A DNA stretch of 64,000 bases, from positions 3,224,001 to 3,288,000 of the forward strand of contig NZ_CP083560.1 of NCBI RefSeq assembly GCF_025143825.1, written 5' to 3'. The DNA comes from Sulfitobacter sp. S223. GTDB taxonomy: Bacteria > Pseudomonadota > Alphaproteobacteria > Rhodobacterales > Rhodobacteraceae. Positions 1 to 8,630 of this stretch are shown here, piece by piece. The stretch's first letter is position 1. Each line of letters opens with the position of its first letter. Both the position numbers and the translations under genes were made by a program. The notes beneath the pieces are model-generated. The model ran no database searches. It was not told where the DNA came from and worked only from the letters and a program-made list of their open reading frames with translations.

Positions 1-1
1 C

Positions 2-1078
2 TACGAAGACGGCATTGCATGGGACCCCAACTATGCCATCGACTGGAGCACCCAAACCAACGTCTCGGATGCTGTCCAGATTGCTGATGGTCGATGGGAA
101 ATCGGGCCTGACGGGCTGCGCCCCACGCAACTGGGATATGACCGTGTGGTGGTGATGGGCGATGCGGGTTGGGACAATTATCAGCTGAACACGACGATCA
201 CGATGCACGACTTGCTGAACAGCGATCCTCGCGGGCGTGACGGCGGCGGGTTTGCCATCGGCATGCTCTGGACCGGTCACACAAACGACCCCATCTCTGG
301 GTTCCAGCCCTTGTCAGGATGGGAACCGGGGGCTGCGTTTTTCTACACCGACAAGAATGGTGATGGCACAGGCCGCCTTGATCTTCACCCGTCCCGAGAC
401 TTCTTCTCGGAACTCAACACGATGGCGTTGTCTCTGGACGAGGGTGCCACCTACAATTTCACAGTGCAGGTAGAGCAAGTCGCGCTTTATGACCGGCTCT
501 TTTCGGTCCGCATTTGGGAAGAAGGCACCGCAGAGCCCGAAGCATGGACCATGCAAGGCGTGCAGACCTTTGATATCAGCGACGCGCCACAAACGGGATC
601 TGTCTATTTTAACGCCCACTATTTCGACGTCAGTTTTGGTGATGTGACCGTGACCGAAATTACGGGCAGCGACATTCTTCAAGGGACCGAAGGGGATGAT
701 ACCCTGATGGGTGTTGACCTGACTGCCGCGCTCCCCGGCGCGGGTGAACGCGATGTTGCCGCAGGGTATGCTGGTGAAGATACCTTTGTGATGGGGGATG
801 CGAACGGGGTCTTTTACGATGACGGCGTTGCGGCCAGTTCGGGTATTGATGATTTCCTCTACGTCTGGGATTTTTCGACAACCGAGGACATCTTGCTGCT
901 GCATGGCATCGCCAGCGACTATTTCGTCGAGATTGATGCCGCCACTCTGCCTGAGGGTGCAGCGATCTGGCTGACCGGAGACACCGACAGCGCAGATGAG
1001 CTGATCGGCATCCTCGGAGGCTTGACTGAATTCGATTTAAATGCGGAGAATGTCTCTTATAGTGGACTATTTGCCTAA
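2..1078 (+). CDS. Secreted RTX-like protein, C-terminal part (5' end outside window)
   Basis: The reading frame is open from base 2, so the gene starts before the window; 358 residues are visible. The first part is rich in Trp, Gly and Asp and looks like a beta-sandwich sugar-binding or lectin-like domain, but I cannot name the family. Near visible residue 228 comes a GTEGDDTLMG stretch, a single glycine-aspartate repeat of the calcium-binding (RTX) type. After it follows an acidic tail of the kind seen in alphaproteobacterial proteins exported by type I secretion, where the signal is C-terminal. Very few Lys or Arg residues occur in the last 130 residues, which fits a secreted marine protein. 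The gene lies directly upstream of polysaccharide genes, so an extracellular role in matrix binding or carbohydrate handling is an inference. The N-terminal domains, which would decide the function, are not visible. Confidence 0.7.
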   Translation, partial: YEDGIAWDPNYAIDWSTQTNVSDAVQIADGRWEIGPDGLRPTQLGYDRVVVMGDAGWDNYQLNTTITMHDLLNSDPRGRDGGGFAIGMLWTGHTNDPISGFQPLSGWEPGAAFFYTDKNGDGTGRLDLHPSRDFFSELNTMALSLDEGATYNFTVQVEQVALYDRLFSVRIWEEGTAEPEAWTMQGVQTFDISDAPQTGSVYFNAHYFDVSFGDVTVTEITGSDILQGTEGDDTLMGVDLTAALPGAGERDVAAGYAGEDTFVMGDANGVFYDDGVAASSGIDDFLYVWDFSTTEDILLLHGIASDYFVEIDAATLPEGAAIWLTGDTDSADELIGILGGLTEFDLNAENVSYSGLFA

Positions 1079-1110
1079 TTATTTTGAACTTAACTTTGGA
1101 GACAGCAATT

Positions 1111-1887
1111 ATGAAAGTCGCAATTTTGGCCGGTGGCAAAGGTACTCGATTAGCCGAAGAAACCTCTGTTCGTCCCAAGCCTATGGTAGAAATTGGCGGC
1201 AAACCAATCCTGTGGCACATCATGAATATCTACTCGCATTTCGGACATCAGGATTTCGCTGTCGCGCTTGGGTATAAGGGCGACCATATCAAACGTTATT
1301 TTGCTGAGTATGGTCAGCTTTCGGGTAATTTGACGGTGCGGCTCGGCAATCCTGAACCGCTGGTGCGTCACGATGAACAGCACCCTCAGTGGAACATCGA
1401 TCTGATTGAAACCGGCAACGAAACCTTGACCGGTGGACGCGTGAAGCGGCTCCAGCCCCACATGGGCAGCGGAACCTTCATGCTGACCTGGGGTGATGGT
1501 GTCAGCGATGTGGACCTGAACAAGCTGCTGGCGTTTCATAAATCACACGGGAAGCTGGCAACGGTCACTGCAGTGCGCCCTCAGGCCCGCTATGGCCACA
1601 TGCGGTTTGACGGCGACCGTGTCACCGCATTTGAGGAAAAGCCGCAAACGGCAGAAGGCTGGATAAATGGCGCTTTCTTTGTGCTTGAACCAGAGGTTTT
1701 TGACTACATCGAAGGTGACATGGTGATGTTCGAACACGCACCGCTTGAGAACCTCGCACGTGACGGACAATTGATGGCCTATCGTCATGAAGGCTTTTGG
1801 GCGGCGATGGACACGCTGCGCGATAAGCATGTCCTGCAAAAGATATGGGACTCTGGCGACCGTCCTTGGGCACATTGGGAGAAGTAA
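1111..1887 (+). CDS. rfbF: Glucose-1-phosphate cytidylyltransferase
   Basis: Makes CDP-glucose from CTP and glucose 1-phosphate, the first step towards CDP-activated deoxysugars for surface polysaccharide. The 258-residue length is normal for RfbF. The nucleotidyltransferase signature LAGGKGTRL is at residues 6-14, followed by RPKPM at 21-25 and by WGDGVSDVD around 127-135, where the Asp of GDG would bind metal. I chose the ATG at 1111 because GGAGA lies 8 bases upstream and the sugar-nucleotide transferase fold begins exactly here; an in-frame start 27 bases earlier is unlikely. It is separated by only 2 bases from the next gene, an epimerase-methyltransferase fusion, so the two are surely co-transcribed. 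The usual partner RfbG (CDP-glucose 4,6-dehydratase) is not visible in the window. Confidence 0.93.
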   Translation: MKVAILAGGKGTRLAEETSVRPKPMVEIGGKPILWHIMNIYSHFGHQDFAVALGYKGDHIKRYFAEYGQLSGNLTVRLGNPEPLVRHDEQHPQWNIDLIETGNETLTGGRVKRLQPHMGSGTFMLTWGDGVSDVDLNKLLAFHKSHGKLATVTAVRPQARYGHMRFDGDRVTAFEEKPQTAEGWINGAFFVLEPEVFDYIEGDMVMFEHAPLENLARDGQLMAYRHEGFWAAMDTLRDKHVLQKIWDSGDRPWAHWEK

Positions 1888-1889
1888 GT

Positions 1890-4187
1890 ATGCGTGTACT
1901 GGTAACGGGAAACCGTGGATATATCGGTGTTGTTCTAACCCCTATGCTGCAGCAAGCTGGTCACGATGTCTCGGGGATCGACACCGACCTTTACCGCCGC
2001 TGTACCTTTGCACCCGGCGGCGAAATGCCCGACGTGCCGACGCTGCTGAAAGACATCCGTTCCGTGACGCCTGAGGACTTCGAAGGTGTTGATGCGGTCC
2101 TGCATCTTGCTGCCCTGTCAAATGACCCCCTTGGCGACTACCGCCCCGAGACCACTTTTGACATCAACTACGAAGGAACGATGAACGTTGCCCGCGCAGC
2201 AAAGGAAGCGGGCGTCAGCCGGTTTGTCTTTTCCTCATCTTGCAGCAATTACGGAGCGGGCGGAGAAGATTTCATCGACGAAAATGGCGCCTTCAATCCC
2301 GTGACACCTTACGGTGAGTCCAAGGTCAAATCTGAAATGGCGCTCGCCGAAATGGGCGATAATACATTTTGCCCGACCTTCCTGCGCTCTGCCACAGCCT
2401 ATGGCGTCAGCCCGCGCATCCGGTTCGATCTGGTGCTGAACAATCTTGTGGCTTGGGCCGTTACAACTGGCAACATCCACATGAAATCAGACGGCACACC
2501 GTGGCGCCCCATCACCCATATCGAAGATATTAGCCGCGCGTTTCTTGCAACGCTGGAATCCCCGATCGGAAACATCCACAACGAGGCGTTCAACGTCGGG
2601 GTCACCGACCACAATTACCAGATCAAGGAATTGGCTGAAATTGTCGCTGATGTTGTTCCGGGCTGCGATGTGACCTTTGCCGACGACGCCGGCCCCGACA
2701 AACGATCCTACCGCGTCAACTGCGACAAAATCCAGCGCGTCATGCCGCATTTCAAACCCCAGTGGGATGCACGGAAAGGCGCGCAGTCGCTGTATGAAGC
2801 ATACCGCGCCCAAGATTTGACTCTCGAGGAATTCGAGGGGCCAAGGTACCAGCGCATCGGCCACATCAAAAAATTGATTGCGGATGGCATTATCGACTCT
2901 TCCCTGCATCACACAGAAAACGCCAAACAAGGAATAGATGACGCCTTTCGCGCGGATGCCGCGAAGGTCAGCTGCATTTCTTGCGGGCACAAGGGACTGG
3001 ACCCGATCCTTGATCTAGGGATGATGCCCCGCTCTGACGGGTTGCTCGACACAGGCGCACTTGATCACAGCGAAAGCCTTTCACCGCTGCGGCTGGGGTT
3101 TTGCCCCGACTGTACGTTGGTACAGCTGCTGGAAACCCGCCCACCAGAAGAAATGTTCGGCGATGACTACGTCTACTTCTCTTCTTTTTCGGAAGACCTA
3201 CTGGCGCATTCAAAAGCCAATGCAGAAGAACTGATCGATAAGCGAAATCTTGGTCCGGACAATCTGGTGGTCGAGATTGCGTCAAATGACGGCTACATGC
3301 TGCAAAACTTCAAGGCGCATGGCATCGGCGTTCTCGGAATCGATCCCGCTCTCCAGCCTGCGACTGCGGCACAGGAAAAAGGGATCGACACCATCAACGA
3401 TTTCTTCGGAAGCCGTTTAGCACAAAAACTCAAGAACGAAGGCCGCCGTGCCGACGTCATCATCGCCAATAACGTCGTGGCCCATGTCGCCGACCAGAAC
3501 GATCTGGTTAAGGGAATGGAGACCCTGTTGGCTGAAGACGGCCAGGTTGTCGTTGAATTCCCTTATGTTCGTGACCTGATAGACTACATTGAGTTTGACA
3601 CGATCTACCATGAACACCTGTGCTATTTCTCGGTACATTCAGCCAAGCTGCTGTTCGAACGCAACGGCCTCTATCTGAATGATGTCCGCCGCTTGCCCAT
3701 TCACGGCGGCTCCCTGCGACTTTACTTCGGCAAGACGGCCAAGCCGACGGAAACAGTTGCAGATATTCTGGCAGAGGAAGTCCGATTGGGGTTGGACCAA
3801 TACGACTATTACGCCGATTTTGGCACCCGTGTGCGCCACTTCAGGGACGAAGCACGCAAGCTTGTTCATGACATCCGCGCACAGGGCAAACGCATCGCAG
3901 CTTATGGTGCGGCGGCCAAAGGTACGATCATGTTGAATTTTCTCAATCTCGATCATACAGCCATCGACTACGCGGTTGACAAGAACACCCACAAACACGG
4001 GAAGTATATGCCCGGAGTGCGTGTCCCGATCGACGACCCGGCAAGGCTGCTTACCGATCGACCCGAGTACGTGATGATCCTGCCGTGGAATTTTCGCGAT
4101 GAGATCGTGCGCCAGCAACAAGATTATCTTGACGGAGGAGGCAAGTTTGTCGTGCCGATCCCGCACCTAGAAATTGTGGAGAAGTAG
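1890..4187 (+). CDS. NAD-dependent sugar epimerase/dehydratase fused to a C-methyltransferase
   Basis: A 765-residue two-enzyme fusion. Residues 1 to about 325 are an extended short-chain dehydrogenase acting on sugar nucleotides: GNRGYIG near residue 8 is the Rossmann glycine motif, SSSCSNYG carries the active-site Ser, and YGESK is the catalytic YxxxK. From residue 362 a second protein begins: CISC and CPDC form a zinc-ribbon, VVEIASNDGY (about 460-469) is the SAM-binding motif I, and AAYGAAAKG near 672 starts the C-terminal Rossmann-like domain typical of deoxysugar C-methyltransferases of the TylC3/NovU type. The ATG at 1890 is 2 bases after the rfbF stop; the earlier in-frame ATG would overlap rfbF and lacks homology. 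Likely role: modification of a CDP-activated sugar. The two parts are normally separate genes, so the fusion is notable. Sugar product is unknown. Confidence 0.87.
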   Translation: MRVLVTGNRGYIGVVLTPMLQQAGHDVSGIDTDLYRRCTFAPGGEMPDVPTLLKDIRSVTPEDFEGVDAVLHLAALSNDPLGDYRPETTFDINYEGTMNVARAAKEAGVSRFVFSSSCSNYGAGGEDFIDENGAFNPVTPYGESKVKSEMALAEMGDNTFCPTFLRSATAYGVSPRIRFDLVLNNLVAWAVTTGNIHMKSDGTPWRPITHIEDISRAFLATLESPIGNIHNEAFNVGVTDHNYQIKELAEIVADVVPGCDVTFADDAGPDKRSYRVNCDKIQRVMPHFKPQWDARKGAQSLYEAYRAQDLTLEEFEGPRYQRIGHIKKLIADGIIDSSLHHTENAKQGIDDAFRADAAKVSCISCGHKGLDPILDLGMMPRSDGLLDTGALDHSESLSPLRLGFCPDCTLVQLLETRPPEEMFGDDYVYFSSFSEDLLAHSKANAEELIDKRNLGPDNLVVEIASNDGYMLQNFKAHGIGVLGIDPALQPATAAQEKGIDTINDFFGSRLAQKLKNEGRRADVIIANNVVAHVADQNDLVKGMETLLAEDGQVVVEFPYVRDLIDYIEFDTIYHEHLCYFSVHSAKLLFERNGLYLNDVRRLPIHGGSLRLYFGKTAKPTETVADILAEEVRLGLDQYDYYADFGTRVRHFRDEARKLVHDIRAQGKRIAAYGAAAKGTIMLNFLNLDHTAIDYAVDKNTHKHGKYMPGVRVPIDDPARLLTDRPEYVMILPWNFRDEIVRQQQDYLDGGGKFVVPIPHLEIVEK

Positions 4188-4190
4188 GCG

Positions 4191-5354
4191 ATGCGTCGCA
4201 GCTCCTGCCCCGCGTGCGGATCACGCGCACTGTCTGAGATTTACCGCCTTGATGCCATTCCGGTTCAGTCTTGCGTTTTGCTCGATACTCAAGACGAAGC
4301 GCGCAGCTTTGGACGGGCACCACTGGTGCTTGCATTTTGTGACGGTTGCGGATTGGTGTTCAACACCGAATTCGTGCTGGAGCATGTCGACTATGCATCG
4401 ACGACCGAAGAAAGCCAGCATTTCTCCGGTACGTTCAACGCATTTGCCAAGGGTCTTGCTGCAGAGATCAAAAGCCTGACCGACCTACGCGGTAAGCGCG
4501 TGCTTGAGGTCGGGTGCGGCAAGGGTGATTTCCTTCAGGAATTGGTGCGTCAGACCGGCGCGCGGGGTTTGGGCGTTGATCCAGGTTTCATTCCCGAACG
4601 CCTGCCAGGCGCGGATGGCGAGCACATTGATTTCATCCGCGCGTATCTGAACCCCGAACAAATCAAAGAGCAACCTGACTATGTGATCTGCCGCCACACG
4701 CTTGAACATATTCCCGAAGTGGGCGCGTTCATGGCCGATATTGTCCAGATCGCGGGCGACGGTGCTGGTATTTTCTTTGAAACGCCTGATGTGGCACGCG
4801 TTCTGGATGAGGGCGCGTTCTGGGATATCTATTACGAGCACTGTTCATATTTCACGCTAGGCAGCCACGCGCGCGCCTTTCGTGCTGCGGGTATCGGCGT
4901 CACCAAAATGTATCTTGCCTATGAAGGCCAATACATCATCATGTACGGTCAAACCGGAGATACAGACACCCTGCCCGGCGAAGACGATATGGACAAATTG
5001 CGCGAGCTTGCTGCCGCATTTCCAGAAAAAGTCAGCGCAGTGCGCGAACACTGGCGTGATTTTGTGGGCCAGCGGCACGCTGCAGGAAAGCGGGTTGCGA
5101 TTTGGGGCGGCGGATCAAAAGGCGTGTCGTTTCTGACCACCGACGATCTAGGTCCGATGGTGTCGCAAGTGGTGGATATTAACCCGTTCAAGCAGGGCAA
5201 ATATGTGCCGGGCACAGGTCACCAAGTGCTCGCGCCCGAAGCCTTGAAGGACGCGCCGCCCGACACCGTCATTGTGATGAACCCCGTCTATCTGCCCGAA
5301 ATCGGTGCGCAGCTTGCTGATATGGGGCTTTCACCTGAATTGGTGGCTGTATGA
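4191..5354 (+). CDS. Class I SAM-dependent methyltransferase (sugar C-methyltransferase type)
   Basis: 387 residues with the same architecture as the C-terminal half of the upstream fusion. A zinc-ribbon is formed by C6-P-A-C9 and C50-D-G-C53; SAM motif I is VLEVGCGKGDF at about 104-114; the C-terminal Rossmann-like motif VAIWGGGSKG is near 302-311. Such proteins methylate carbon atoms of nucleotide-linked keto-sugars, but related copies in polysaccharide clusters are uncharacterised, so the substrate is not known. The gene starts 3 bases after the preceding stop and its own stop overlaps the next start as ATGA, so it is inside a tight operon starting at rfbF. It and the next gene are probably duplicates that have diverged. 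Confidence 0.85.
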   Translation: MRRSSCPACGSRALSEIYRLDAIPVQSCVLLDTQDEARSFGRAPLVLAFCDGCGLVFNTEFVLEHVDYASTTEESQHFSGTFNAFAKGLAAEIKSLTDLRGKRVLEVGCGKGDFLQELVRQTGARGLGVDPGFIPERLPGADGEHIDFIRAYLNPEQIKEQPDYVICRHTLEHIPEVGAFMADIVQIAGDGAGIFFETPDVARVLDEGAFWDIYYEHCSYFTLGSHARAFRAAGIGVTKMYLAYEGQYIIMYGQTGDTDTLPGEDDMDKLRELAAAFPEKVSAVREHWRDFVGQRHAAGKRVAIWGGGSKGVSFLTTDDLGPMVSQVVDINPFKQGKYVPGTGHQVLAPEALKDAPPDTVIVMNPVYLPEIGAQLADMGLSPELVAV

Positions 5355-6520
5355 CCGTATCAGTCGGCCCCTGCCCCGTCTGCAACGGGCATGCGCATGT
5401 CTTCTTTTCGATGACTGCGCAGCCGATCATTACCAATCAACTGTGGCCAGATGCCAAAACTGCACATGATGCTCCTACCGGTGATCTTGATCTGGCGATA
5501 TGCGGCAGATGTGCAATGATCTGGAACGCGGCCTTCGATCCCGATCTGATGCAATACGCACCCGGCTATGAGAACGCCCTGCACTTCTCTGCCAACTTTC
5601 GGGACTTTGCCGCGCAACTGGCAGCGCATTTGGTGAAGGAATACAACCTGATCGGCAAACCAGTGGTGGAGATTGGATGCGGCGATGGTTTTATGCTGGA
5701 TCTGATGGCAGAACAGGGCGTGGGGTCAGCAATCGGATTTGACCCGACCATGCGCGGCGTAGAGACCCCTTTCACCGCAAGGCCCGAGGTCGATATTGTG
5801 CCGGAGTATTTCCAGTCAGACCAGCTGGATCGCGCTTTTGATGCCTTGCTTTGCCGCCATGTGCTGGAACATCTGGACACGCCCGCACCGCTTTTGGCCG
5901 ACATCCGCCGTGCTGTCGGGGACCGCAATACGCCTATCTATTTCGAAATGCCCAATGCCGGTTGGATGCTGGAAGCGACCTCATTCTGGGATGTGATCTA
6001 TGAACATGTTGGATACTGGACGGCACCTGCACTAGAGACATTGTTCCGCCGGGCAGGCTTTGCCCCTGCATCGATAAGCGCGGGCTATGGTGATCAATTT
6101 CTAATGGCCGAGGGACTTCCCGCAGCGCCTGACCCCGATTTTCTGCCGACCGACACCAGCACTGTGCTAAAGGCTGCCGACAAGTTCGCGACCGCCTTCG
6201 CGGATGAGCTGGAGAAAAGGAACGCCAGCTTGGGGCATGGCCGCAAAGCTGTGATCTGGGGCGCCGGATCGAAAGGGATCACATTTGCCAACGCCCTGAA
6301 GGGCACGGCGGCGCAATCCCTTGCCGCGATGATTGATCTGAACCCCCGCAAGCACGGCTTACACATTCCCGGCATCGGCTTGCCCGTTAGGTCCCCGGAC
6401 GATTTGCACGATATTGCGCCCGACCTCGTTCTGGTCGCCAACGCGCTGTACCTAGATGAAATCCGCGATCAGGTGCACGGGATGGGACTGGCACCCGACT
6501 TTGACGTCATTGCGGGATGA
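5351..6520 (+). CDS. Class I SAM-dependent methyltransferase, third of the set
   Basis: 389 residues; starts inside the stop of the preceding gene (ATGA overlap). The zinc-ribbon cysteines are C8-P-V-C11 and C51-G-R-C54, SAM motif I is VVEIGCGDGF at about 105-114, and VIWGAGSKG near 300 marks the C-terminal domain. With the two upstream copies this makes three enzymes of one family in a row, suggesting that several sugar positions, or several sugars, are methylated. It is the last gene of the rfbF operon, since the next gene lies on the opposite strand only 8 bases away. The substrate cannot be read from the sequence. Confidence 0.84.
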   Translation: MTVSVGPCPVCNGHAHVFFSMTAQPIITNQLWPDAKTAHDAPTGDLDLAICGRCAMIWNAAFDPDLMQYAPGYENALHFSANFRDFAAQLAAHLVKEYNLIGKPVVEIGCGDGFMLDLMAEQGVGSAIGFDPTMRGVETPFTARPEVDIVPEYFQSDQLDRAFDALLCRHVLEHLDTPAPLLADIRRAVGDRNTPIYFEMPNAGWMLEATSFWDVIYEHVGYWTAPALETLFRRAGFAPASISAGYGDQFLMAEGLPAAPDPDFLPTDTSTVLKAADKFATAFADELEKRNASLGHGRKAVIWGAGSKGITFANALKGTAAQSLAAMIDLNPRKHGLHIPGIGLPVRSPDDLHDIAPDLVLVANALYLDEIRDQVHGMGLAPDFDVIAG

Positions 6521-6528
6521 TCTTCATG

Positions 6529-7641
6529 TCACAGACGCCGCGCCGGATCGACGTTCAGCCCTTCTGGATCGGTCAGTCGCGGCGCGCGCGGCCCGTAGCC
6601 CAAAAGCCTGAGGATCGCCGCCTTGCGCGCCATTGCCGGCTGCTCAACCAAATGCCAGGACAAGATCGAAACAAGCAGCGTCGGAACGAAAGCCAACCCC
6701 ATATTTTGCAAAGGCGTCTGCGGCCCGAACAGATAGACAACCAATCCCTGCAGGGGGAAAGCATAGACATAAATGCCGTAGGAATAGTCACCCAAGCGGT
6801 TAAAGCGTCGCACAGCACCGCCGGGAACATAAGCCAGCCAGAACGTCGCATAGCTAAGCGCAAGTGCAAACAACGGCAAAGCCAATGGCGTACCTGCCAT
6901 GGCCCACGCGATTGCTGCAAGTGCAGCGAAAATAACGGGATGCAGAACAATTCGATCGCGCCAAATCCAGAACGCCACGCCGATGGCAAAGGGCATCGAC
7001 AGCGTCAGCAGTTTGGCCGCATGATACGACACAACATCTGCAAACATCGCCCCTACCGCCCAAACACCCGCGTAAAGCGCCAAAGCACCAGCCGCGCGCG
7101 CATTGCTCTTCCATGCTCCGGCCAGCCCCGCAATGAACACACCGACATAGCACAACACCTCATGTTTGAGCGTCCAGATAGAGCCGACAACCGCCTCTAC
7201 CGGCTGACCGTCAAAGACACCGGGCAGCCGGTATTGCAACGGGAACAATGCCGTGTTGCGCAGCACGAAAGCATAAACATTCCAATCAGCGAAATAGCTC
7301 GACACAGGCTGGGTCGTAACGAACGGTCCCATCAAAAAGGCCACCAACAACAAGCTGGCAATCAACCCCGGCATCAGCCGCAGCGTGCGCGCCAGAATGA
7401 AACTGATATGGCTGGACGATCGCTGAAAGCTTGCCGTGATCAGAAAGCCCGATATGGCAAAGAAGATGAACAGGGCGATCGTCCCCAAAGAGTGACCAGT
7501 CACCGCGACCAGCGGTTCGGCCACTCCGGCGCCAATTGCGATCGGCGTGGCATGGGACACAAGCACAGCAACAGCCGCCAAGAAACGGATCAGGTTGAGA
7601 TTGTTGTCGCGTCCGCCGCTCAGATCGGCCAGCCTGATCAT
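6529..7641 (-). CDS. Acyltransferase family 3 membrane protein
   Basis: 370 residues, about ten predicted membrane segments. The family hallmark is near the N-terminus: NLIRFLAAVAVLVSHA with the catalytic-type His at residue 30, followed by an AISGFLI-like segment. Members O-acetylate or otherwise acylate sugars of surface polysaccharides, glucans or lipopolysaccharide at the inner membrane. I chose the ATG at 7641 because GGGAG lies 7 bases upstream and the protein then starts with MIRLADLSGG just before the first membrane helix; a start 39 bases further upstream has no ribosome site. It converges on the methyltransferase operon and is divergent from the glycosyltransferase that follows, so it belongs to the same polysaccharide locus by position. 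The acceptor is unknown. A long open frame on the other strand of this gene is a shadow. Confidence 0.85.
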   Translation of the reverse strand: MIRLADLSGGRDNNLNLIRFLAAVAVLVSHATPIAIGAGVAEPLVAVTGHSLGTIALFIFFAISGFLITASFQRSSSHISFILARTLRLMPGLIASLLLVAFLMGPFVTTQPVSSYFADWNVYAFVLRNTALFPLQYRLPGVFDGQPVEAVVGSIWTLKHEVLCYVGVFIAGLAGAWKSNARAAGALALYAGVWAVGAMFADVVSYHAAKLLTLSMPFAIGVAFWIWRDRIVLHPVIFAALAAIAWAMAGTPLALPLFALALSYATFWLAYVPGGAVRRFNRLGDYSYGIYVYAFPLQGLVVYLFGPQTPLQNMGLAFVPTLLVSILSWHLVEQPAMARKAAILRLLGYGPRAPRLTDPEGLNVDPARRL

Positions 7642-7727
7642 GCTGCGCTCCCGTTGTTTTCCAAAATTCCGGACTTCCACGTATATACTAAGTGGACTTC
7701 TCCGGTTGCGTCACGGAATTTCGTACC

Positions 7728-8630
7728 ATGACCGATAAAGTCAATGATACGAAGTCTCTGGTCAGCGTCATCATTCCGTGTCGCGACCGTCAGGCGACCA
7801 TCGCGGAAGCCGTTCAATCCGTGCTATCGCAGGATTACACCCCCCTTGAGGTCATCGTGATCGATGACGGATCGCGTGATGGCACGCTTGATGTTCTGGC
7901 GGCAATGTCTGACCCGCGTTTGGTAGTGCTGGACAATAAGGGATCACAGGGTCCAAGTGGCGCACGGAACTACGGCGTCAAGCAGGCGCATGGCGATTGG
8001 ATCGCCTTTCAGGATAGCGATGATGTCTGGTTGCCAGAGCGGTTATCGCGACAAATGGATCGGCTGAAGCAAAGCAATCATATCGCAGGCTTCTGCGCGA
8101 TGGTGATCAAGGCTGATACCGCCCCCCAAAGCCCCGCAACAGGAAGGGTCCCCAAACACACCATCGGCCCGTTGTCTGAAAATATGCTGCCCGCGTTGCT
8201 TCGTGGCAGCTTTATCTCGACCCAGATGCTTATTCTGCGCAGAGATATCTTTGACGAACTCGGCGGTTTCGATGAAGACTTTCCTGCGTTGGTGGATTGG
8301 GAGCTGATGCTGCGCGTGTCAAAGCGCGGCACCATAGACTTTCTCGATGAGGAGCTGGTCATCCAGAGAATGTCTGACAACTCCGTAACACGCTCGGTTG
8401 AAAAGCGGTCATTGGCCCAGCGCTTGGTCATGCGCAAACACAAGGCGCTGTTCGAGCAAGACCCACCGGCAAACGCCCAGCACCACCGGCGGATATCAGG
8501 GGGGCTGCGCGCATTGGGCGATTACACCGATGCGCGGCGGCACGCGGTAAGAGCGTTGCGCGCGCAGCCTTTCGCTATCGCCAATGCAGTGTCATTGGTT
8601 AGGGCACTTGCGCGGGGGTGGTTGGGATGA
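7728..8630 (+). CDS. Glycosyltransferase family 2
   Basis: 300 residues of a GT-A glycosyltransferase. SVIIPCRDR at the N-terminus opens the Rossmann-like fold, IDDGSRDGT at about 45-53 and AFQDSDDVW at about 93-101 are the nucleotide-sugar and metal-binding motifs (DDGS, DxDD). It should transfer a sugar from a nucleotide donor to a growing surface glycan on the cytoplasmic side. The start is uncertain: MTDKVNDTK at 7728 is taken because it precedes the conserved core closely, but no strong ribosome site is present and an ATG-type start 36 bases earlier stays open. The stop overlaps the next start as ATGA, coupling it to the exported beta-helix protein. Confidence 0.85.
   Translation: MTDKVNDTKSLVSVIIPCRDRQATIAEAVQSVLSQDYTPLEVIVIDDGSRDGTLDVLAAMSDPRLVVLDNKGSQGPSGARNYGVKQAHGDWIAFQDSDDVWLPERLSRQMDRLKQSNHIAGFCAMVIKADTAPQSPATGRVPKHTIGPLSENMLPALLRGSFISTQMLILRRDIFDELGGFDEDFPALVDWELMLRVSKRGTIDFLDEELVIQRMSDNSVTRSVEKRSLAQRLVMRKHKALFEQDPPANAQHHRRISGGLRALGDYTDARRHAVRALRAQPFAIANAVSLVRALARGWLG

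Noticed and set aside
6517..7731. A 404-codon open frame on the plus strand opposite the acyltransferase
   Set aside because: Its protein is extremely rich in Arg, Gln and His with no domain, while the minus strand encodes a clear membrane acyltransferase; it is a codon-bias shadow.
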